A stretch of 64,000 nt of DNA from Methanobacterium petrolearium (GTDB lineage Archaea > Methanobacteriota > Methanobacteria > Methanobacteriales > Methanobacteriaceae), in assembly GCF_017873625.1 (NCBI RefSeq), contig NZ_JAGGKL010000005.1, positions 62,001 through 126,000 of the forward strand. Direction: 5' to 3'. The notes below the pieces were generated by a model. That model worked only from the letters and a program-made list of their open reading frames with translations, was not told the origin of the DNA and did no database searches. The position numbers were made by a program, and so were the translations under genes. Shown here piece after piece: positions 27,574-37,749 of this stretch. Numbering within the stretch: position 1 is the first letter of the stretch; each line of letters begins with the position of its first letter.

Positions 27574-30500
27574 TTAATCAAAGAAGTTCATCTCTTTAAG
27601 ATAGTTTATAAACATTTTAATATACTCATCATTGATTAATGACCACTGGTAACCCAGCCTATATAAAATTTGAGTGGTGTAATCGTTAACCACAGGAACC
27701 AGGGCTCTTCCCTTACCTTTTCCCATGCCCATGGCAGTGACCAGTCCTGAGATGGCATCCTGTTTATCTTTATCTTCCCTGGTCTGGGCAAAGGCTTTTT
27801 TAAATTCATCTTCTTCTGCTCCGGAAATATCAAAGCCCACAGTCCTCATTATATCTATAATGTCTGCAATGTAGATCTGGTGATTATTGTAAACATGGAA
27901 CAGAGTGCAATCAGGGGGTGTTGTGCCCAAGAGTATAATGGCCCGGGCTGCCAGGTCTATGGGGGTGAGCTCTACTTTTCCTCCTAGAATAGAGTACGGT
28001 ATTTTCCCGATGGCTGCGTAGGCTCTTAGGCGGTTTACAAAGCCATTGGTTTCGAAATTAATTTGGAATTCACTATCTGACTGTCGGGCCATAAGGTTTC
28101 CCATCCGCACGATCTTGCAGGGTAATCCTTCACTGATAGCCTCCATTACCACTCTTTCTGCCTTGAATTTGCTGCTTAAATATTTATTATCCAGTGACTG
28201 ACCCACGTATATAATTTTTTCATCAAATTCTGTGTCCAATGGTGGTACATTATCAACACTTTCACCAGCTACACTGGTTGTGGATATCTGGATAAATTTA
28301 CAGTCCTTCTTTTTACAAAAATCAACTGCATTAACCACTCCACCAATGTTGATGTCTTCAATCTGGGTTCCTGCAGCAAAATGTTTCACATTAGCAGCAC
28401 AGTTGATAACCGTGTCTATGGGAAGACCCCGTGTTTTTTCAAAATCAGCTTTACTGGTAACATCTCCCCCAATCACATGAATCCGGGATCCAAATAATTC
28501 CTCATAATTTTCACTGAAATAATAGAACAGAAGGATTTTTAAACGCTGTTCTGGTGTGGTGCGCCTTCCCTTTCTAAGCATACAGTATATGGAGCCTGTT
28601 TCATTTTCTATGAATTCCTTTAAAACATGTATCCCTAAAAATCCAGTGGCTCCTGTTAACAGGACATTACCTAATTCTTCTTTTTCACCATTTACAAAAT
28701 TCTGAATGGTATTCTTCTCTAAAACTCCATTGAGAATATCATAAGAGTAATTTTCCTGTTCTTTTGTTGAGTTTTCGGCTTCGGTTATAACCCTGGCCAA
28801 TTCGCGGGGACTGGGATTGGCAAAAACATCCCCATATTTTATTTCATAACCCTGGTTCAGGGATTCAATGGTGATTTTGGTTACCAGAAGCGAGGTTCCA
28901 CCTAAATCAAAGAAATTATCAGTAACTCCCACTTTAGGCATGTCCAGTATTTTGGCAAATGCCTGGGCAAAGAATTTTTCAGTATCATTCTCTGGTGGAA
29001 CGTATATTCTCTCTTTTAACACCGGTTCAGGGAGGGATTTAAGATCAGTTTTCCCATTGGGTGTTTGGGGTAGTTTATCCAGTGGCATGAATATGGTGGG
29101 TACCATATATTTTGTTAAACGTTTTTTTAATTCATTTTTCAGATCATCAATATCAATTTGTCCAGTACTGGTAAAGTAAGCACATAAATGGTCCTGGGAT
29201 TGTACTTTCTTGACTACCACTGCCACAGACTTGATACCAGGATAATCAGAAATTGCACTTTCAATTTCCCCAATTTCTATTCTGAGGCCCCTTAGCTTGA
29301 TCTGGTTATCTAAACGTCCGTAAATATTATATTCACCATTTCTTTCTTTACTGGCAAAGTCACCAGTTTTGTAGTAGGGAACACCATTTATGGTGATGAA
29401 TTGTTTCTGGTTGAGTTCTTCTCTATTGAGGTATCCCTGGGCTACTCCCATTCCTCCCACATACAATTCTCCAATAACTCCACAGGGAAGAGGATTTCCA
29501 TCAAGGTCCATTACTTCTTCAGTTACGTTTAATAAAGGTTTACCCACAGTTATGTGATCCCCATCGGTGATGTGTTTGGTGTTACAGGAAATGGTGGTTT
29601 CACTGGGACCGTATACATTGTAGATCTCTCCAGATGTGCAGCTTTCCAGTTTTCTATGTAGTTGTGGCGGATATTTTTCACCGGCAACACTGATAATTTT
29701 ACAGTTTGCTAAAGCCTCATCCATACCCTCTACTTCCAGGTACTGTAACATTCGGGAGGGTGTTGCACTGAAAGCATCAGCCCCAGTTTTTTTAAATAAT
29801 TTTACAAGATCTAATGGGTTTTTACTGTCTTCATCACCTGCAAAAACCAGGGTACGGCCATTCATCAGGGTCAAGAATGTTTCATGCAAAAAAACATCAA
29901 AAGCAACAGTAGATATGGAAAGCATCTTATGGGCTTTATTCACAAATGCATGGGCATAACAATTTTCTGGATCTGGAGACAGGTAATTGGTGATATTTGC
30001 ATGGGTTAACATCACTCCCTTAGGCAGGCCCGTGGAACCTGAAGTATAAATAAGATAACATAGATTTTCCGGTGATATTTCAAGTTGGGGGTTTTCTTCG
30101 TTATATTCTAAGAGTAATTCGTCCACATCTAAAGCACCAGGTAATCCTCGAGAACTTATAAAGTCATGGGAAGTGATAATATAGCGGGCACTACTATCTT
30201 CCAGAACATGTTTAACCCGGTCTTCAGGATATTCAGGATCCACAGGGATGAAAGCACATCCTGCTTTCACAATACCCATCATGGCAGCAATAAGACGACT
30301 ATCTCTATTTAAAATGAACATAACCCTGTCTTCTGCTTCTAATCCTCTTTTAATAAGCGCCTGGGCAATACAATTGGCCTTCCTGTTGATTTCATCATAA
30401 GTGAAATTGCCATCAACAGCCATTAAAGCAAGTTTATCATAACTTTTAAGAACCTGTTTTTCAAAAAGTCTGTTAACTAATTGCTCTGGTACTGGTTTAA

Positions 30501-33500
30501 CTCGGAAATCTTCTTTCTTCTCATCATCATGTACAATGGAGATGTTTTTTAATAAATCTTCCGGGTTCTGGATGATCTTGTTTACCACCAGTTCCAGGCT
30601 TTTTATAAAGGTTTCCATCAAATCTTTAGAATAAATTGCATCGTTGTACTGGCATTGTACATGGAATCTGGAGCCGGTGTCTATGATATTCACACTTGAC
30701 TTGAATTTTAGTGCTTCATATTCCAGGCTTTCCCTTTCCAGAGTATGACCATTTATATGAATATCTTCAATGATCTTCCCATGGTAGGCATATAAAAATT
30801 CAGGAAATATATCATATTTATCTGAAATACGGGTAAATGGATAAACCTCATATTTTAAGACATCTAACCAGATGTTTTCTACGTATTGGAAGAAATCATT
30901 TACTGTAAGATCAGTATTGACATTTAAAGCCAGTGGCAATGTTTTAACCATCATAGCCACTGTGTTCTGGAAATAGGGGTTACTCCTACCATTACTAATT
31001 GTTGAAATCAGAATATTCTTATTATAAACAAATTTGGTCAGTGTGAATACAGTTGCAGCTAAAAACAAGTTGTTAGGAGTAATTGAATGATCTTTACAGA
31101 AGTTTTCAACCAATTTTTTATCTAAAGATAGTGCCACTTCACCTAAATATCCTTCTGATTCTTTTCCCTTAAGATCAGGGGAGATAACCGTGGCACTGTC
31201 AAATTCAGCTACCCTATCTTCAAAATAGGTTTCAGCCTGAAAGTACAGTTGACTTTTTTCTACATCTATCTCCTCTAAACTTAAATCAAAACCATCATAC
31301 TCCTCTTTACCAACTGATTTCCCATCATAGATGGTTCCCAGATCATTGAAGAGGATGTTCAGGGCAGTGCCATCCACCATGATATGATGGAAATCAGATA
31401 AAAGAACGGTTTCCTCAGGACTGGTGTAAATTCTAAAATGGAACAAAGGACCCTCAAATAGGGAGAACGGGTTTATGAAATCTTTTATAATCTTATCGGT
31501 AACTTTACCTTCAATGATGTCAACGGAAACATCTAAATCATCCATTCGTTGCTGATATATTTCCCCCTTACGCATAACCAGGCGTGTTTTAATATAGGGG
31601 TGCTTGGAGATTAGTTTCAAGATGGAATCTTTTAGTTTTAGAGGATCTATATCCTTGAAAACTATCATTTTTGGCAGGTTGTAGGTTAATTTTTCAGGGT
31701 TTTTAACACAATCAAAATAGACACCCAACTGATTCTGGGTCAAAGGATAAAATTCCCGTTTTTTGTAGTGTTTTTCTTCAATTACAGTGGATGATGATAC
31801 TTCTTTCGCAATTTCCCGTATGTTTCGGGCCCTCATTATATTGGTGACATTAACGCTGACTCCAAATTTATGGGAAATTTCTGAAACTAATTTAAGAACT
31901 GATAAAGAAGTAAGGCCAAGCTGGAAAAGGTCTGTAGTCACACCAAAATTGGTTGTGCCCAGTATTTCTGAACACATATCCGCGATATCTTTCTCCAGAT
32001 CAGTTTCTGGTTCTACCATTTCTGCTAACTCATAATCTTCTTTTTGAGGATCAGGGAAGTTATTCAGATCTGTTTTTCCATTGGGAGTCATAGGAAATTC
32101 TTTCATGCGAACAAAATAGGATGGAACCATATAAGTGGGTAGTTCAGCTAAAAGGGTATTCCTTAAATCTGCAACATCTATTTTCTCATTCTCGGTAAAG
32201 TATGCACATAAATGTTCAGTATCATGCATGGTCTTTACCAGTACAAATGCAGATTTAACACCAGGGTACTGGTTGATGACATTTTCAATTTCACCAAGTT
32301 CAATTCTGAGACCTCGAAGTTTAATTTGCCTATCTATTCGGCCTAAAACGTACAATTCACCGGCACTATCCCTTTTTGCCAGGTCGCCAGTGTTATAGTA
32401 GCGAAGACCATTGTACATGATGAATCGTTCATTGGTAAGTTCTTCGTTATTCCAGTAACCTCTGGCAACTCCTGCACCAGCCACATACAGCTCACCTACA
32501 ATGTTATAGGGTAAGGGATTGGCATCAATGTCCATGATCCTGTCAGTTACATTCAGGAGGGGTTCACCAGCAGATATATCATCACTCTCGATGAGTTTTC
32601 CATGGGAGGCAATGGTGATTTCAGTGGGGCCATAGGAATTATAGATCTCAGCCTGGGTGTACTGGGACATGATATTATAGAGTTGGGGAGGGAAGGTTTC
32701 ACCACCCACAATTATCACCTTACACCGGGGCATGGTCTTCTTTATTTCATCAATTTCTAAATACTGTAATAATCGGGTGGGTGTTGCTCCAAAAGCATCT
32801 GCCCCTGTTTTTTCAAATAGTTCAACCAGTTTTAGAGGGTTTATGGATTGTTCTTCATTGGCAAACACCACTGGCATACCATTGGTAATGGTTGCCAGAA
32901 TCTCACGCAGGAATACAATAAATGATACAGTTGATATGGATATCATTTTACGGGATTTCCTTACTAGGGCGTGTATAGGGATGTTCTGGGGAACTGGTGA
33001 CACATAATTGGTGATACCACCATGAGTCAGCATCACCCCCTTGGGTTTGCCTGTGGAACCAGAGGTATAAATCATGTAACATAGATTATCCGGAGATAAT
33101 CTGGGATTGGGGTTCTTTTCATCATCTTCCAAAAGTAATTCATCCACATCTAAGGCATTAGGTAGATCTGAAGCGTTAGGTAAATCTTCTTCTGTTATAA
33201 CATATTTTGCATCACTATCCTCTATAACCTGTTTTATTCTTTCTTCAGGGTATTCAGGATCAACAGGGATGAAAACACAACCTGCTTTCACAATACCAAG
33301 CATAGTAGCAATAAGGCGACTGTCACGTTTCAACATGAAAATAATTCTATCTTCAACATTCACTCCCTGTTTAAGTAATGCATTGGCAATCCGATTAGCC
33401 TTTTTATTCAATTCAGCATAAGTGAACTCACCATCTTCTGCAGTCAATACAATTTTATTCTTATTCTTTTCTACTTGTTTTTCAAAAAGCTTATTCAATA

Positions 33501-35514
33501 AAGGTTCTTCCACAGGGTTCATCTGGAAACGTTCTTCCATACCATCATCAGGTAAAATAGGAATGTCTGAAAGTAAGGTTTCCGGGTTTTCCATCAATTT
33601 ATCTAGAAGAGTGCTAATGCTTGCCATGAATACATCTATTAAATCTTCAGAATAAATGGCATCGTTATACTTGGAAATAAGTTTAAACTCATTATCATCA
33701 TTTTCAACTAAAAAAACTAGTTTAAACTTCTCAAATTCAGTCTCATCACGTTTTATGGGCTTATTTTCTAAATTTTCATCAGAATTATGGGTTGATTCAT
33801 CATAATCGTGTGTTACGTAGGTGTATAAAAATTCTGGTGTTATGAAATTTTCACTGGATATCCTGATGAAAGGATAATAATCAAAATTAACTACTTCCTG
33901 GAAACATTCTTTTACAGCACTTAAATAATCCTTCACAGTTCTATATGTGTTAATATTCTGTGCAAAAGGTAATTCCTGGCCTTTATAAGAATTATCAGAG
34001 GTCACGGATACTAAGATATCTTTACTAAATACAAATTTAACTAGTGCAAACAGTGTGGCTGATAAAAACAGATGGTTAGGGTTAAAATCATTGCTTTTGG
34101 AAAATTCCAGGATATCTGATTTATCTATGGTGATGGATCTCTCTTTCAGGGAACCCTCTTCTTCTTTACCACTTTGATCTGCAGATATAGATGTTGCACC
34201 ATCAACTCTCTTCATCATTTCTTTGAAATACTTTTCAGCCTTGTAAAAATCACTGGTTTCTATTTCAATCTCATCACAGACGATATCTGGATTATCTGCA
34301 ATGGTGTGTAGCAGTTTTTCTAAGTTTTCCACCATAACTCTGATTTGATCATCTGAAAAACAGTCCTTATTATATTCAATCTGTAAAAGCTGTAAACCAT
34401 TTTTATCAGGTAGAGATGGATTCACACGGACATGGAACGGGAATTCACTTCTGGAATTATTAAATAAGTATTCCACATTTGAATCTGTTGAATTGGATAC
34501 TATTGAATACATGGATAGCATTGCTGGATCAATGCCTTTCTGCTGTAATTTGGGACCATACCGGTTAAAGGATAGTTTGCCATGTCTCAAACCATCTTTC
34601 AGCACAGATTTAGCGTACAATAAAACCTCTTTAAATGACCTATTTTTATCATAATCAAGTCTGAGAGGCATCATATTCACAAACATGCCCAACATCTCAT
34701 GTATATCCTTATCAAAATCTCTACCATGATACACACTATTCCAGACTGTGTCTTCACTGCAAGTACTCTTAGCAAAGTATAAAGATACAACTGATAAGGC
34801 CAATACAAAGGGAGATATCCTTTCACCATCAACAGAAGATAAATTATTTAATTTATCGATCAAATCGGGTTTTAAATAAAAATAATTACGTTTAATAGCC
34901 ATATCTTCTAAAAGATACCAATCCTTGGAATATCCATCCAGATTAGAGAGCCAAAAATCTTCATCTTCTTTTGCTTCTCCACTTAAAAGATATTCTTTTT
35001 CCTTTTCCACATAGCCCTGGTATGAAAGTTGGGGTACTTGATATTCTTCTCCTTTTTTTAAAGCATAAACACAGTTTTCCAAGTTTCTGGCAAAAATACT
35101 CACCGAACTTCCATCCATAATGATATGATGAACACGACCAAGCACTATGAACTCTTTTGGAGTTTTGAGGAGTGTGAAATTATATAAAGGAGTATCGAAG
35201 ATTTCAGTGAAGGGTTTAACCGAAAATAAATTTATGTAATCATTTATTTCATCTTCACTTTTATGGGACATATCTAAATACGAAAAAGAACCAGGTTCAT
35301 CAGCATAGTACTGTATGAAATTCATGTCTTCATCTTTCCTGATGCGTAACTGAAGATTTCCAGCAATAAGCATGTTTAAGGCTTGTTTCACATATTTTTC
35401 ATCTTTTAGTGGAAATTTAGATTTAAATGAAAGAATATAGATTTCAGTGCCTGGTTTACTGATTTCAGTTATAATGGTTCTTTTTTGTGCATTTGATAAT
35501 TCAAACCCATCCAT
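27574..35514 (-). CDS. two-module non-ribosomal peptide synthetase with terminal thioester reductase
   Basis: From the ATG with GGGGGAT upstream the protein has 2646 residues. Domain order: full condensation domain (1-420, HHIIMDG at 129-135); a second, C-terminal-half condensation-like segment without HHxxxDG (425-655); adenylation A1 (670-1150, YTSGSTGKPKG at 816, YGPTE at 961); carrier T1 (Ser1203 in LGLTSL); condensation C2 (1255-1660, HHIMVDG at 1376); adenylation A2 (1685-2165, YTSGSTGLPKG at 1823); carrier T2 (Ser2208 in LGGTSL); NAD(P)H-dependent reductase (2280-2640, GATGFLG at 2288, Tyr2445/Lys2449). A starting C domain suggests an N-acylated product; the reductase would release an aldehyde or alcohol. 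In A1 the usual Asp of motif A4 is Ile866. Confidence 0.93.
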   Translation of the reverse strand: MDGFELSNAQKRTIITEISKPGTEIYILSFKSKFPLKDEKYVKQALNMLIAGNLQLRIRKDEDMNFIQYYADEPGSFSYLDMSHKSEDEINDYINLFSVKPFTEIFDTPLYNFTLLKTPKEFIVLGRVHHIIMDGSSVSIFARNLENCVYALKKGEEYQVPQLSYQGYVEKEKEYLLSGEAKEDEDFWLSNLDGYSKDWYLLEDMAIKRNYFYLKPDLIDKLNNLSSVDGERISPFVLALSVVSLYFAKSTCSEDTVWNSVYHGRDFDKDIHEMLGMFVNMMPLRLDYDKNRSFKEVLLYAKSVLKDGLRHGKLSFNRYGPKLQQKGIDPAMLSMYSIVSNSTDSNVEYLFNNSRSEFPFHVRVNPSLPDKNGLQLLQIEYNKDCFSDDQIRVMVENLEKLLHTIADNPDIVCDEIEIETSDFYKAEKYFKEMMKRVDGATSISADQSGKEEEGSLKERSITIDKSDILEFSKSNDFNPNHLFLSATLFALVKFVFSKDILVSVTSDNSYKGQELPFAQNINTYRTVKDYLSAVKECFQEVVNFDYYPFIRISSENFITPEFLYTYVTHDYDESTHNSDENLENKPIKRDETEFEKFKLVFLVENDDNEFKLISKYNDAIYSEDLIDVFMASISTLLDKLMENPETLLSDIPILPDDGMEERFQMNPVEEPLLNKLFEKQVEKNKNKIVLTAEDGEFTYAELNKKANRIANALLKQGVNVEDRIIFMLKRDSRLIATMLGIVKAGCVFIPVDPEYPEERIKQVIEDSDAKYVITEEDLPNASDLPNALDVDELLLEDDEKNPNPRLSPDNLCYMIYTSGSTGKPKGVMLTHGGITNYVSPVPQNIPIHALVRKSRKMISISTVSFIVFLREILATITNGMPVVFANEEQSINPLKLVELFEKTGADAFGATPTRLLQYLEIDEIKKTMPRCKVIIVGGETFPPQLYNIMSQYTQAEIYNSYGPTEITIASHGKLIESDDISAGEPLLNVTDRIMDIDANPLPYNIVGELYVAGAGVARGYWNNEELTNERFIMYNGLRYYNTGDLAKRDSAGELYVLGRIDRQIKLRGLRIELGEIENVINQYPGVKSAFVLVKTMHDTEHLCAYFTENEKIDVADLRNTLLAELPTYMVPSYFVRMKEFPMTPNGKTDLNNFPDPQKEDYELAEMVEPETDLEKDIADMCSEILGTTNFGVTTDLFQLGLTSLSVLKLVSEISHKFGVSVNVTNIMRARNIREIAKEVSSSTVIEEKHYKKREFYPLTQNQLGVYFDCVKNPEKLTYNLPKMIVFKDIDPLKLKDSILKLISKHPYIKTRLVMRKGEIYQQRMDDLDVSVDIIEGKVTDKIIKDFINPFSLFEGPLFHFRIYTSPEETVLLSDFHHIMVDGTALNILFNDLGTIYDGKSVGKEEYDGFDLSLEEIDVEKSQLYFQAETYFEDRVAEFDSATVISPDLKGKESEGYLGEVALSLDKKLVENFCKDHSITPNNLFLAATVFTLTKFVYNKNILISTISNGRSNPYFQNTVAMMVKTLPLALNVNTDLTVNDFFQYVENIWLDVLKYEVYPFTRISDKYDIFPEFLYAYHGKIIEDIHINGHTLERESLEYEALKFKSSVNIIDTGSRFHVQCQYNDAIYSKDLMETFIKSLELVVNKIIQNPEDLLKNISIVHDDEKKEDFRVKPVPEQLVNRLFEKQVLKSYDKLALMAVDGNFTYDEINRKANCIAQALIKRGLEAEDRVMFILNRDSRLIAAMMGIVKAGCAFIPVDPEYPEDRVKHVLEDSSARYIITSHDFISSRGLPGALDVDELLLEYNEENPQLEISPENLCYLIYTSGSTGLPKGVMLTHANITNYLSPDPENCYAHAFVNKAHKMLSISTVAFDVFLHETFLTLMNGRTLVFAGDEDSKNPLDLVKLFKKTGADAFSATPSRMLQYLEVEGMDEALANCKIISVAGEKYPPQLHRKLESCTSGEIYNVYGPSETTISCNTKHITDGDHITVGKPLLNVTEEVMDLDGNPLPCGVIGELYVGGMGVAQGYLNREELNQKQFITINGVPYYKTGDFASKERNGEYNIYGRLDNQIKLRGLRIEIGEIESAISDYPGIKSVAVVVKKVQSQDHLCAYFTSTGQIDIDDLKNELKKRLTKYMVPTIFMPLDKLPQTPNGKTDLKSLPEPVLKERIYVPPENDTEKFFAQAFAKILDMPKVGVTDNFFDLGGTSLLVTKITIESLNQGYEIKYGDVFANPSPRELARVITEAENSTKEQENYSYDILNGVLEKNTIQNFVNGEKEELGNVLLTGATGFLGIHVLKEFIENETGSIYCMLRKGRRTTPEQRLKILLFYYFSENYEELFGSRIHVIGGDVTSKADFEKTRGLPIDTVINCAANVKHFAAGTQIEDINIGGVVNAVDFCKKKDCKFIQISTTSVAGESVDNVPPLDTEFDEKIIYVGQSLDNKYLSSKFKAERVVMEAISEGLPCKIVRMGNLMARQSDSEFQINFETNGFVNRLRAYAAIGKIPYSILGGKVELTPIDLAARAIILLGTTPPDCTLFHVYNNHQIYIADIIDIMRTVGFDISGAEEDEFKKAFAQTREDKDKQDAISGLVTAMGMGKGKGRALVPVVNDYTTQILYRLGYQWSLINDEYIKMFINYLKEMNFFD

Positions 35515-35574
35515 GTACACATCCCCCTTAAATTTTCCCATAATCTCTCTTATCTCATTTAATAGTATTTAATT

Positions 35575-36204
35575 TTATAAATCATTTAAATTTATTAGAA
35601 CTGGTTTTGTAATCTTCCCCTTGGAGCATACTCCCAACATATATTCGTCATTACAAATATTCCAGACTCCAAATTCACCAGTGTTTTCCTGGTGTATTAA
35701 CTTGATTTCATCATTAATTTCAATAGAGAATTCATCAAGGGGAAGTCTAAATCCTAAGCCTGTCATTTTCATATAACTCTCTTTAAGGACCCATAATTCA
35801 AAAAAAGCTTTCTTTTTGTCCTTATTATGTATGATATGTTTGTATTCACTGCCATAGAAGTAATATTTTGCTATGTTTAAATCTATATCATGAATGTGTT
35901 CAATATCCACACCAACCGGTGAATTAGAAACTGCACAAGCTACATATTCCTCTGAATGTGACAAGTTAAAAAAAACATCGGAATAATTTTTTAGAAATGG
36001 CTTACCATAGTGATCCACGCCAAAAAGTGGGTCATAGATACCAATTTCTCCTAAAACGTGATTTAACAGAATTTCCACACCAATGGATAAATAACGATCT
36101 TTTTGATGCACATATCTTTTGGATTTTTTTAGTCTTTCATTGGACAACGAGGCTGGTATTTTATTACAATCAAGTTTTGACACGTTCATATAGTATAACC
36201 GCAT
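35575..36204 (-). CDS. Sfp-type 4'-phosphopantetheinyl transferase
   Basis: The 209-residue protein carries the family motifs VGVDIE (97-102), with the Mg2+-binding acidic pair, and WVLKESYMK (138-146), together with the N-terminal NLSHSEEYVACAV. It moves phosphopantetheine from CoA to the carrier-domain serines, turning the apo-NRPS into its active form. It is the first gene of the minus-strand cluster and ends 60 bases before the NRPS start, so it is almost certainly dedicated to it. Archaea make no fatty-acid ACP, which supports that role. Confidence 0.9.
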   Translation of the reverse strand: MRLYYMNVSKLDCNKIPASLSNERLKKSKRYVHQKDRYLSIGVEILLNHVLGEIGIYDPLFGVDHYGKPFLKNYSDVFFNLSHSEEYVACAVSNSPVGVDIEHIHDIDLNIAKYYFYGSEYKHIIHNKDKKKAFFELWVLKESYMKMTGLGFRLPLDEFSIEINDEIKLIHQENTGEFGVWNICNDEYMLGVCSKGKITKPVLINLNDL

Positions 36205-36806
36205 TGTCTCACTTTAGGAAATTTTTATATTCTTTATATTCATGAATCACCATAAACTAAAAAAAATAACAGGGATCATATTGCTATTTAATGTGATTAA
36301 CCTTAGTTAATTTTTTTGGCACCTTTTCTTTGCTTTTCTATGAATTTTTTCCAACTTAGAGTGTAGGAAACTTTGGTAATAAACCAGGGCTCGGTAGAAA
36401 GTCTATAAGTATTATGGGATCACATGGTGAGTATTAAGTAACCTATTCAAGGTGATCTTATGAAGTGTTTAGGTCAAAACGAGTTAATATAATTCACTAG
36501 TTGCTCTGTATGTGTATATGGTTGTAGAGTGAGTTGAGGTGCTTTTTTAAAACCACTATATTCTGTTGAGAGAGGTGAATTGGAAGAAAAATAATATTAC
36601 AAAGAATAATTTTACATGTGTGTCATGTTTTGTCTTGTAAACACCCCTGAAAATGTTCAAATAGTGTTCAAATTAATGATTGTCGAGTTTTAGAATTGTT
36701 AACGTGATGCTCACCTTTAGCATACTCTGTAAAGAAAAATCAAAAAAAACGGTATATTACGAGACAGCCTAAAGTTAAATGAGAACCAAGATATATATGT
36801 TACATT
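36205..36806. other. 602-base divergent intergenic region
   Basis: I see no gene. Apart from the NRPS-cluster promoter at the left and a TATA-like GATATATATG at 36789-36798 before the AEC gene, the sequence has no clear repeats. Its length and lack of frames make it the largest silent stretch in the window, and a small RNA cannot be excluded. Confidence 0.4.
36221..36242 (-). promoter_or_regulatory. probable promoter of the NRPS cluster
   Basis: Read on the minus strand, the sequence ATATAAAGAATATAAAAATTT contains two overlapping TATA-like elements 18-38 bases before the ATG of the phosphopantetheinyl transferase gene. This implies a very short leader. No other convincing promoter precedes the NRPS gene itself. 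No operator repeat was found. Confidence 0.45.
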
Positions 36807-37709
36807 ATGAATTCCTATGAAACTATTCTCGCCATTGTAGTGATGATACTCATTGGCTATGTATGCCGCAGATATGAATTTTTAAAGCCAGAAGATACTC
36901 AGACTCTTAATAAGATTGTGGTATACATTGCTATTCCTGCATTAATCTTTCTAGCCATGTACCATGCAGATCTATCTAATATTAGAACTTTTGGAACTAT
37001 CACTCTTATCTGTATTACTATGGGCATTATATCAGGGATAATTGCTTACTTCTTCACTCACTTTAAGGGTTACTCTGCTAAAACCCGATGGGGTGTGGTG
37101 ACAGCATCAGCCCTATTCAACTCAGGATTTTTAGGATATCCTGTTGTATTGGGAGTTTTTGGAGCTACAGGGCTGGTAAGGGCAGTATTCTATGATGTAG
37201 GTTCCACCCTACTTTTCATCTCATTTGGAATATTCTTCCTAATTCGTTACGGTGGAAGTTATAAGGATATAATAAAAAAGTCAGTTCTGTTTCCACCGTT
37301 ACTGGCAGTTATCTGTGGAGTTTTTGCCAACCTACTACATCTTCAACTGGGATCTGTCATTACCAGTACACTTAACTATTTGAGTGGTGCTGCTATACCC
37401 ATGATAATGATATCTTTAGGCCTTTCACTGGAATTTAAAGGTATTAAAGAATATTTTGATGTTGCTTCCTTTGTTTCAGTACTTAAATTAATCATCTCTC
37501 CTATGATTGCCATGGTCATTGTGGGATTGGTGGGGTTATCTGGTCTGGACCGCACAGTAACTATTGTAGAGGCAGGCATGCCATCGGCAATGTTAAGTCT
37601 GGTTCTGGCTGTAACCTACAAACTGGATGTAAAGGTAACTGCAGCCTGCATATTCATGAGCACCGCCCTTAGTATTATAACCATCACAGTTTTAATCCTG
37701 TTCATATAG
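36807..37709 (+). CDS. AEC-family transporter
   Basis: The 300-residue protein has about ten membrane helices and the auxin-efflux-carrier family features: an N-terminal ILIGYVCRRYEFL, a central FNSGFLGYPVVLG with the helix-breaking proline, and a C-terminal EAGMPSAMLSLVLA. Prokaryotic members export or import organic anions such as malate; the substrate is unknown. A TATA-like sequence lies less than 20 bases before the ATG and there is no ribosome binding site, so the mRNA is probably leaderless. Confidence 0.85.
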   Translation: MNSYETILAIVVMILIGYVCRRYEFLKPEDTQTLNKIVVYIAIPALIFLAMYHADLSNIRTFGTITLICITMGIISGIIAYFFTHFKGYSAKTRWGVVTASALFNSGFLGYPVVLGVFGATGLVRAVFYDVGSTLLFISFGIFFLIRYGGSYKDIIKKSVLFPPLLAVICGVFANLLHLQLGSVITSTLNYLSGAAIPMIMISLGLSLEFKGIKEYFDVASFVSVLKLIISPMIAMVIVGLVGLSGLDRTVTIVEAGMPSAMLSLVLAVTYKLDVKVTAACIFMSTALSIITITVLILFI

Positions 37710-37749
37710 TATATATAAACCGTTTGAATGTATTTAGGAATCAATTGAC

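Noticed and set aside
28232..33655. Several plus-strand open frames of 77-107 codons inside the NRPS gene
   Set aside because: They are antisense to conserved NRPS domains, lack ribosome binding sites and encode no recognisable protein.
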